From Galbibacter pacificus (GTDB lineage Bacteria; Bacteroidota; Bacteroidia; Flavobacteriales; Flavobacteriaceae): a stretch of 64,000 bases of DNA. The stretch is from contig NZ_JAPMUA010000003.1 in the NCBI RefSeq assembly GCF_029603155.1, positions 62,001 through 126,000 of the forward strand, read 5' to 3'. The notes under the pieces were generated by a model, which saw only the letters and a list, made by a program, of their open reading frames with translations, had not been told where the DNA came from and did no database searches. Below are positions 57,901 through 64,000 of this stretch, in pieces (position 1 is the first letter of the stretch; every line of letters begins with the position of its first letter). Position numbers and translations under genes: made by a program.

Positions 57901-60876
57901 CTACAGGCTTACCTTTAGGCCTATTAAATAGCTTTTGGGCATTGGGTTTCCCTGATTGGAGACATGCTCCGGGTCGACGCCTATCCAATCCGTCCAGGTA
58001 TGTACATTCTTTAAATCGATATATACCTGCAGGCTGTTCAATCCCATTTTGTCCATTAAGTCCTTTTCAAAATTATAGCTAAGGGTAATATCCTGCAACC
58101 GTACAAAAGTTGCACTATCAAAATAATCCGTGTCGTACTTATTGGATCCGGGGGTATTCTTCGGGTAAATGGTATTGGTGTTGTCCTCCCGCCAATAATC
58201 GACAATATCATAAACATTTTCCAGTTGAGGGATGAAGTTGTTCAGGACCGGATTCCTTCTGTCAATACCGAAGATGCCGTTTAAAAAGAAACTGAAGCTG
58301 AAGTTTTTATAGGATATAATGTTGGTGAGCCCTGCCGAGAAAGTAGGAACGGCACTTCCGATAATGGTTTGATCGCTGGCGTCCACATCCCCGTCCCCGT
58401 CCACATCCTTGTATTTCATGTCTCCCGGACGGTATCCTTCTTTCATACTATCGGGAATAGCGGGGTCATTAAAATCCGCTACCTGCCATACCCCGTCAAT
58501 GAGATAATCGTAATTGACATTTATGGGCTGTCCTATAAACCACCTGCTGGCAACATCATCAATGTAATTTCCGTTGTCATCGGTCAACCCGACATTTACA
58601 ATTTCCGTTTTGTACCTGGAAAAGACAACATTGGTTCTCCACGTAAAATCCGTTTTGGCAATATTAATGGTGTTGAGGGTTATATCGACCCCCTGGTTTT
58701 TGGTTTCCCCCACATTTTCGGTAATTTGGTCGGTGCCGTTGAGTGCGGGAATGGTCCTGTTTAACAATAAATCGGTGGTCTTGGAGAAATACACGTCCAC
58801 GTTTCCCGACACCCTGTTTTTCCAGAGCGAAAAATCCGTTCCAATATTAAAGGAACGCGTGGTTTCCCAACTCAGCTCTGGATTTCCTAGTTTTTCCGGG
58901 TAGTACCCGACAGCCGTTTGATGATTTTCATCCAGGTTGGCCTTTGGGTAGAGTGGGGCCAACGAACTGTAAGGGGCAATCGCTTCATTTCCGTTCTCCC
59001 CGTATGAGAGCCTTAGTTTAAGCTGGGATATAAAACCGAGTTTTTCCGAATTTTTAATAAAACCTTCATTGGCCAGGTTCCATCCAAAGGCAAAGGAAGG
59101 AAATACCCCAAACTTATTATCCTTTCCAAAGCCGGAATAGCCGTCCCGTCGGACGGTAAAAGTCAGCAGGTAACGGTCATCAAAGGTATAATTGCTTCTA
59201 AACATTTGAGACACATAATTCCTTTGGGTATAGTTGGCATCTCCCGATAAGGAACTCGCATTGGATGGTTGGTAATATCCCAAAAGATCATTGGGAAACC
59301 CACGTCCGGTAAGCGTATTGAACTGATATGAATTTTCTTGGGTACTGTAAAGGCCGGTCAAAAACAGGGAGTGCTTGCCAAAGGTCCGGTTGTAGCTGAT
59401 AATGTTCTCAACGACCCAATCTTTGTCATACTGGTACGAGTTATAGAGTTCTCCGTTGACCTTGTTGCCGGTCCTGGTATCCATCCCGTAATAACGTTCG
59501 TATTGCCGGTGGCTGTAATTGTAACCAACGTTCAGTTTATAGGAAAGTCCCGCTACAAAGGGAATTTTGATATCGAAATAATTATTGGTAATGATCCTCC
59601 AGGTATCATTGTTGTTATCGGCAGCGGTATCTGCCATGGGATTTGCTGCCCAAAAGGCATCTTCCCAGGAATCTAGCGTGTAGGACCCATCCTCATTATA
59701 AGCATCTCCCAAAGGGTTAGAATTAAAGGCTTTATCGACATCAGCCGATATACCGTCCCGGTCGTAAAAACCAAGCTGGGTAGTGGTTCCAAAGGTAATC
59801 CAATCGGCAATCTCAGTTTCGATATTGGTCCTTAGGCTGACTCTTTTAAAATCGTCCCCAACCACAATTCCCGTGTTGTCGTTGATTCCTGCAGATATAT
59901 AATAGTTGATTTTTTCGGAAGCCCCCCGGACCGATAGGTTATGTTGTACGGATGCTCCCGTTCTCGTAGCGATATCCATCCAATCGGTAGTATGTCCGGC
60001 ATCGTAATTTTTCTGCTCGATATTGGTCAGGGGCTCTCCGTAGGTTACCTTGGCATCACCGAATCGCCGACCGTCCATCATCGCTGGATAATAGCCCACG
60101 GCATCCAAACGGTAATAGGTATCATAGGTAATCATCGGCTTTCCTGTTTTCCCCTTTTTGGTGGTAATCAGGATAACACCGTTTGCCCCTCGGGAACCGT
60201 AAATGGCCGTGGAGGAGGCATCTTTGAGTACGTCCATGGATTGAATGTCCACCGGATTAATCTCGGAAAGATTTCCGTAATAGGGAATACCATCCAAAAT
60301 GATCAGGGGTGAATTGGATGCTGAAATGGAGTTTTGACCCCTGATCTGGATACTTGTTCCGGAGCCTTCGGCATCACTGGCATTAACGCGGATGTTCAAT
60401 CCCGACACCTGTCCCTGAAGTGCTTCGGCAGCATTTGTTTTGGGAAAGCGCTCTAATTGTTCCGCATCAACAGAGGAGACCGCTCCCGTCAAATCACTTT
60501 TTTTCATCTTACCATACCCTACTACGACTACTTCATCAAGTATTTCCCGGTTCTCTTCAAGGGTTACATCCATGATATCCTGACCCCGGACGGGGATTTC
60601 TTGTGTCTTAAAACCGATATAACTAAAGATTAAAACGGCATTGTCGGAGTCCGTTGCCAGGGAATAGGTCCCATCAAAATCGGAAACCGTTCCGTTATCC
60701 GTTCCCGCTTCCATAATGGTGACCCCGGGAATAGGTACTTGGGAAGCATCTGTGATTTTTCCTTTAACAGTGCTTTGGGCAAAGGCCAATTGGGCACTGA
60801 AAAATACAATTCCAAGAATTGCTTTCTTTAAGTCGGCTTTCATTTCAGTTAGTTTTTTAAAGTTGTTTTTATACAT
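57901..60876 (-). CDS. SusC/RagA-family TonB-dependent outer-membrane receptor
   Basis: The protein has an N-terminal signal peptide (AILGIVFFSAQLAFAQ) and a carboxypeptidase-D-like regulatory domain (VKGKITDASQVPIPGVTIME ... IFSYIGFKTQEI). A plug follows (ILDEVVVVGYGKMKKSDLTG; RGQNSISASNSPLIILDGIP; RGANGVILITTKKG), and then a 22-strand barrel ending in YLIGLKVSL. A TonB box region lies just before the plug. The 991-aa length is normal. A start at Met 12 (60843) is as good as 60876. It is transcribed away from the membrane regulator at 61001. Confidence 0.95.
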   Translation of the reverse strand: MYKNNFKKLTEMKADLKKAILGIVFFSAQLAFAQSTVKGKITDASQVPIPGVTIMEAGTDNGTVSDFDGTYSLATDSDNAVLIFSYIGFKTQEIPVRGQDIMDVTLEENREILDEVVVVGYGKMKKSDLTGAVSSVDAEQLERFPKTNAAEALQGQVSGLNIRVNASDAEGSGTSIQIRGQNSISASNSPLIILDGIPYYGNLSEINPVDIQSMDVLKDASSTAIYGSRGANGVILITTKKGKTGKPMITYDTYYRLDAVGYYPAMMDGRRFGDAKVTYGEPLTNIEQKNYDAGHTTDWMDIATRTGASVQHNLSVRGASEKINYYISAGINDNTGIVVGDDFKRVSLRTNIETEIADWITFGTTTQLGFYDRDGISADVDKAFNSNPLGDAYNEDGSYTLDSWEDAFWAANPMADTAADNNNDTWRIITNNYFDIKIPFVAGLSYKLNVGYNYSHRQYERYYGMDTRTGNKVNGELYNSYQYDKDWVVENIISYNRTFGKHSLFLTGLYSTQENSYQFNTLTGRGFPNDLLGYYQPSNASSLSGDANYTQRNYVSQMFRSNYTFDDRYLLTFTVRRDGYSGFGKDNKFGVFPSFAFGWNLANEGFIKNSEKLGFISQLKLRLSYGENGNEAIAPYSSLAPLYPKANLDENHQTAVGYYPEKLGNPELSWETTRSFNIGTDFSLWKNRVSGNVDVYFSKTTDLLLNRTIPALNGTDQITENVGETKNQGVDITLNTINIAKTDFTWRTNVVFSRYKTEIVNVGLTDDNGNYIDDVASRWFIGQPINVNYDYLIDGVWQVADFNDPAIPDSMKEGYRPGDMKYKDVDGDGDVDASDQTIIGSAVPTFSAGLTNIISYKNFSFSFFLNGIFGIDRRNPVLNNFIPQLENVYDIVDYWREDNTNTIYPKNTPGSNKYDTDYFDSATFVRLQDITLSYNFEKDLMDKMGLNSLQVYIDLKNVHTWTDWIGVDPEHVSNQGNPMPKSYLIGLKVSL

Positions 60877-60965
60877 TTACAAAATCAAAAAAGACAAATA
60901 ATCAATTTTTTAATGTAAATTTTGACAATTATATAATTTTTAATTAAAAAAATTATCACTTTACT

Positions 60966-60995
60966 AATTTTTATCAATTTTTATCAATTTTTATT
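60966..60995. repeat. three 10-bp tandem repeats in front of the regulator gene
   Basis: AATTTTTATC is repeated at 60966, 60976 and 60986 (last copy ends in T). The array ends 5 bp before the ATG at 61001 and lies between the divergent susC and regulator genes. A 10-bp period puts each copy on the same face of the DNA, which would suit cooperative binding, but a slippage-generated repeat is also possible. Confidence 0.6.
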
Positions 60996-61000
60996 GTAGA

Positions 61001-62146
61001 ATGAATAACCAAACCGAACTTCATAAAACCTTTATTTCGAAACTGGAGATTTATTACGGGCCCTTCAGTCCGGAAAATAACAGGTTTCAGTCTACCAGTA
61101 ATTCTAAGATTGCAAGAGACCTATTTTACAGCGATTCTCAATTTTCAAGATTGATAAACAACACGGCCTCGGAGGGGGAATTGCAACGGGCACTGGCCAA
61201 TGTAGAACGGCTTTTAAAGGTAAATTCCTTACAGCAAAAAATTGATAAGATTCAAAACAGTCGGTCACATCCCGGGATGGCCCTGTGGAAAAAATGGGCC
61301 TTTATAGGCGTGACTACCGGTATCATTGCCCTTATGGCCCTTTTTTTACTGAGAAGTATGCAAGAGGGGCAGCAACGGACCATGCCTTCGACATCCCGCT
61401 ATGAGATGTTAAAATGGAGCTTTGAAAATAATTACATACGCCCCTATATCACGTTGAAAGAGCTCCCGGAAGACTGTTATTTTCCCTGCTATAAGTACCA
61501 GGGCAGATGGGAGCTAGATAAGGAGTATAAAATCCCCTTCTTTCGGGAAAGAAACGGCTTCCATTATGTGGCCAAACAAGCCACCATGTATGCTACCTGC
61601 AGCGATAAGACCGCTACAAGCGGTGAACTCTTTGAAGGATACGAATATCAAAAGCATGAAATATGGTATGATCTACGAGAGTTCCCCATCGATTCTTTTT
61701 TGGTAAAGGGTTCCAAGACAGCCGTCCGCCCGGCATATAACGAGGCCGTATTGGAGGAAGATCCGAACTTTGTAAAGCTGGCGTATGTACATACATTTTT
61801 TAAAACAGCGTTTCACCTTGACAGTACGAGCATACAACGTACGGGAAAAACCATAGGGCGCGACATTGAATTTTTACCGGAGAATGCAGTAATATCACAA
61901 TTGGAGTCCAAAGAACTGCTCAATGAATTAAAAACTGAGATCAATGCCATTGCCAGGAACCGTTTGGAGGATTTTTCCAAACCTGTTATGTGCAATCCCG
62001 CTACCGCTCCCAAAGAAGATTTTAACCTCATTGAGGAAGGGGATATTTTAAGTTTTGATTGTCAGTTCAGTACCGGTCGGTTTCTGGTGGGATATACCAA
62101 AAATTATGTTCTTGAAGATCAATACATCAACAACTATTGCAGGTAA
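61001..62146 (+). CDS. predicted transmembrane one-component regulator (ToxR-like layout), 381 aa
   Basis: Residues 1-85 are soluble and helical, with TSNSKIARDLFYSDSQFSRL, then INNTASEGELQRALANVERL, a likely helix-turn-helix. A transmembrane helix follows (WAFIGVTTGIIALMALFLLR, about residues 104-123). Residues 125-381 form an exported domain with five or more Cys (ELPEDCYFPCYKYQGRWELD; TMYATCSDKTATSG) and a C-terminal FDCQFSTGRFLVGYTKNYVL. DNA-binding inside and a sensor outside, next to and divergent from susC, suggest it controls that locus. I do not know a name for this family. It converges with pckA at its end (1-bp gap). Confidence 0.6.
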   Translation: MNNQTELHKTFISKLEIYYGPFSPENNRFQSTSNSKIARDLFYSDSQFSRLINNTASEGELQRALANVERLLKVNSLQQKIDKIQNSRSHPGMALWKKWAFIGVTTGIIALMALFLLRSMQEGQQRTMPSTSRYEMLKWSFENNYIRPYITLKELPEDCYFPCYKYQGRWELDKEYKIPFFRERNGFHYVAKQATMYATCSDKTATSGELFEGYEYQKHEIWYDLREFPIDSFLVKGSKTAVRPAYNEAVLEEDPNFVKLAYVHTFFKTAFHLDSTSIQRTGKTIGRDIEFLPENAVISQLESKELLNELKTEINAIARNRLEDFSKPVMCNPATAPKEDFNLIEEGDILSFDCQFSTGRFLVGYTKNYVLEDQYINNYCR

Positions 62147-62147
62147 A

Positions 62148-63740
62148 TTAGATGAAAGGCCCTGATTTATATATCGATTCGCTGACCAGCCCTTTATATT
62201 TCTCAAAGTTTCGTTGAAAGGCATCGGCGAGTTTTTTTTCAGTTTTGTGATAAGCACCCTTATCCTTCCAGTTTCTGACAGGGTTTAAGATACCCTCGGG
62301 GACGGCACCGCACTTTTTGGGCATTGCTAGCTTAAAAGTAGGGTGTACGGTATAGCGTCCCTGGTCCGACATTTTAAGTTCCCCCTTGAGAACGGCATTT
62401 ATCATTGCTCTTGTATACTTTAACGGGATGCGTTCCCCAACTCCATATGAGCCTCCGATCCACCCTGTGTTTACCAGCCATACCGATACCTTATCCTGCT
62501 TTAACTTTTCCAATAGCATAGCCGTATATTTCACGGGGCTTAATGGTAGGAAAGGGGCTCCGAAACAAGCTGAAAATGAAGGAACCGGTTCAGTGATCCC
62601 CTTTTCGGTTCCCGCAACTTTGGCCGTGTAACCGGAAATGAAATAATAAGCTGCCTGATCCTGGTTTAATTTGGCAATGGGGGGTAAGACCCCAAAAGCA
62701 TCTGCGGTTAAAAGAAAAATATGTTTTGGGGCTGTTCCAGTGGAAGGCTGCTGAATGTTGCGCAGAAAATGGATCGGGTAACTGACCCTTGTATTTTGGG
62801 TGATGGAAGCATCCGTGTAATCAACGCTTCCGTTGGGCATGAACGAGACGTTCTCCAGCAGCGCCCCTTTTTTGATGGCATCAAAAATTTCCGGTTCTTT
62901 TTCAGGGGAGAGGCCGATGACTTTTGCATAGCACCCCCCTTCAAAGTTAAAGACCCCTTCTTTGGACCAGCCGTGTTCATCATCGCCGATCAGCTTGCGG
63001 TTCACATCGGCCGAGAGCGTGGTCTTTCCCGTACCGGAGAGCCCGAAAAAAAGTGCTGTTTCACCATTTTTTCCGACATTTGCTGCACAATGCATCGGGA
63101 AAACGCCTTCTTTCACCGGCAGCAAAAAATTGAGGGCCGAAAAGACGCCCTTCTTAATTTCCCCGGTATATCCGGTCCCCCCGATTAAGATGATCCTTTT
63201 TGAAAAATTAATAATGGTAAAGTTTGTATTCTTGGTTTTATGCTCCCCGGGAGTGGCCTTGTACCCAGGCGCATTTATGACGGTCCATTCCGGTTTGAAG
63301 GTGTCGAGTTCCTGCGCTTCCGGTCTTAAGAACATATTATAGGCAAATAAATTGGACCAAGGATATTCCGTAATTACACGGATGTTCATTTTATAGTTTT
63401 CCCCTGCACATACCTGCGCATCCCTCACATAAACAGTATCTTGCAAATAGGCGGTCACTTGCCGGTATAGCATATCAAAGGATTTTTGATCAAAGGGCAG
63501 ATTGACTGCTCCCCAATCTACGGTTTTCCGGGTTAGGGCATCAACTACGATATACCTGTCCTCAGGGGACCTTCCCGTGAATTTACCGGTATGTACCGCA
63601 AGGGTCCCGTTTTCGGTCTCTCGGCCCATGTTTAGTAAGATGGTCTGCTTTTGAAGGGCTTCGGGGGACCACTGATAATGGATAAGGTTCGCGTTTATCC
63701 CCAGGTCAAGGTTCAGGCTTTCTTTAATTTTGGCTGTCAT
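62148..63740 (-). CDS. pckA: phosphoenolpyruvate carboxykinase (ATP)
   Basis: This enzyme makes PEP from oxaloacetate using ATP, the first committed step of gluconeogenesis. The 530-aa sequence has the PEPCK signature GLSGTGKTTLSAD (P-loop, about residues 236-248), LIGDDEHGWSKEGVFNFEGG (metal- and nucleotide-binding), TGKFTGRSPEDRYIV near the N-terminus and GGSYGVGERIPLKYTRAMI near the C-terminus. All expected motifs are complete. Downstream of it on the opposite strand is the membrane regulator gene (1-bp gap). Confidence 0.97.
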   Translation of the reverse strand: MTAKIKESLNLDLGINANLIHYQWSPEALQKQTILLNMGRETENGTLAVHTGKFTGRSPEDRYIVVDALTRKTVDWGAVNLPFDQKSFDMLYRQVTAYLQDTVYVRDAQVCAGENYKMNIRVITEYPWSNLFAYNMFLRPEAQELDTFKPEWTVINAPGYKATPGEHKTKNTNFTIINFSKRIILIGGTGYTGEIKKGVFSALNFLLPVKEGVFPMHCAANVGKNGETALFFGLSGTGKTTLSADVNRKLIGDDEHGWSKEGVFNFEGGCYAKVIGLSPEKEPEIFDAIKKGALLENVSFMPNGSVDYTDASITQNTRVSYPIHFLRNIQQPSTGTAPKHIFLLTADAFGVLPPIAKLNQDQAAYYFISGYTAKVAGTEKGITEPVPSFSACFGAPFLPLSPVKYTAMLLEKLKQDKVSVWLVNTGWIGGSYGVGERIPLKYTRAMINAVLKGELKMSDQGRYTVHPTFKLAMPKKCGAVPEGILNPVRNWKDKGAYHKTEKKLADAFQRNFEKYKGLVSESIYKSGPFI

Positions 63741-63870
63741 AACAGGTGTTTTAATGGCGTGCTATTCCATATGGTTTGTCTCTAAAATCAAACAAGTTTA
63801 ACAACTAAAAACCTAAAAGTCAGTACTTTATTAAATTTTATTGTTTTTTACTGATATTTAGCAAGCTCCC

Positions 63871-64000
63871 ATGGACAAGGCCGCTGGAGCACCCTTTTAT
63901 AAAGCAGCCCTGACCGGTATCCATGTAAGAAACGGTAGGGCAACCATCGGGTTTTATGCCCATGGGGCCCCAGGGGCAAGCTGCCAAATAGATGATGTGG
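63871..64000 (+). CDS. partial reading frame cut by the window end, CBM-like segment
   Basis: The ATG at 63871 follows an in-frame TAG by nine bases and the frame is open to the end. The text (YKAALTGIHVRNGRATIGFY, then AHGAPGASCQIDDV) resembles the last beta strands of a carbohydrate-binding-like domain that normally sits at the end of a larger secreted protein. Because it begins close to the N-terminus here, the gene may be a 5'-truncated remnant. It cannot be judged without the following sequence. Confidence 0.35.
   Translation, partial: MDKAAGAPFYKAALTGIHVRNGRATIGFYAHGAPGASCQIDDV

Overview
The window looks like chromosomal DNA of a member of the Bacteroidota, most likely the class Flavobacteriia. 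The evidence is a SusC/SusD pair, a T9SS C-terminal sorting domain on a giant adhesin, a CTnDOT-type tra cluster (TraE-F-G-I-J-K-M-N), Bacteroidota-type -33/-7 promoters (TTTG, then TAnnTTTG) and weak Shine-Dalgarno signals. No rRNA, tRNA, tmRNA or CRISPR array was seen.

Region 1 (1-11.4 kb) is very AT-rich and looks like a mobile or defence island. It holds the C-terminal part of a tyrosine recombinase, four 22-bp iteron-like repeats in front of a protein with two winged-helix segments (resembling a plasmid replication initiator), a long imperfect hairpin, several unknown small genes, and a compact 6.5-kb operon. That operon encodes a helical protein of unknown function, a DNA methyltransferase with an SPPY motif, an 831-aa protein with two GHKL ATPase modules (Hsp90/MORC-like at the N-terminus, histidine-kinase-like at the C-terminus), and a 612-aa protein with a degenerate receiver-like N-terminus. 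It matches no defence system I can name and is the best candidate here for an undescribed system.

Region 2 (11.4-14.6 kb) is a graveyard of decayed stress and toxin genes (RhuM, Fic, a Fic/RecG-type winged helix) around one intact DUF4143 ATPase.

Region 3 (14.9-30 kb) is metabolic and regulatory. It has metY behind a leader with an intrinsic terminator, panE, and a Crp/Fnr regulator next to an FNR-type palindrome and a truncated-haemoglobin operon. It also has an NtrB/NtrC-like pair, a sigma-54-like promoter ahead of a four-cysteine micro-protein and glutamate dehydrogenase, two GreA/Rnk-like proteins, a LytS/LytTR pair and an S15 peptidase. Remnants of IS21 istB and of toxin-antitoxin genes lie between them.

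Region 4 (30.7-36.5 kb, minus strand) is a run of envelope genes (lipoproteins, an OmpA protein, secreted unknowns) and a DUF2975/XRE pair. Region 5 (36.7-43.6 kb, minus) is an orphan conjugation cluster without a relaxase, coupling protein or TraL/O/P/Q. Region 6 (44.2-52.1 kb, minus) is an OmpA-type barrel protein, a 1246-aa T9SS adhesin and a TPR histidine kinase/NarL-type regulator pair. Region 7 (52.3-53.8 kb) holds remnants of a GIY-YIG nuclease gene and an AbiE-like pair.

Region 8 (53.9-62.1 kb) is a nutrient-uptake locus: SusC, SusD, an SGNH esterase and an SLC13 carboxylate transporter on the minus strand. A predicted membrane-spanning DNA-binding regulator is divergent from susC, and three perfect or near-perfect 10-bp tandem repeats lie just in front of its start. 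pckA (ATP-type PEP carboxykinase) and the start of a truncated reading frame close the window.
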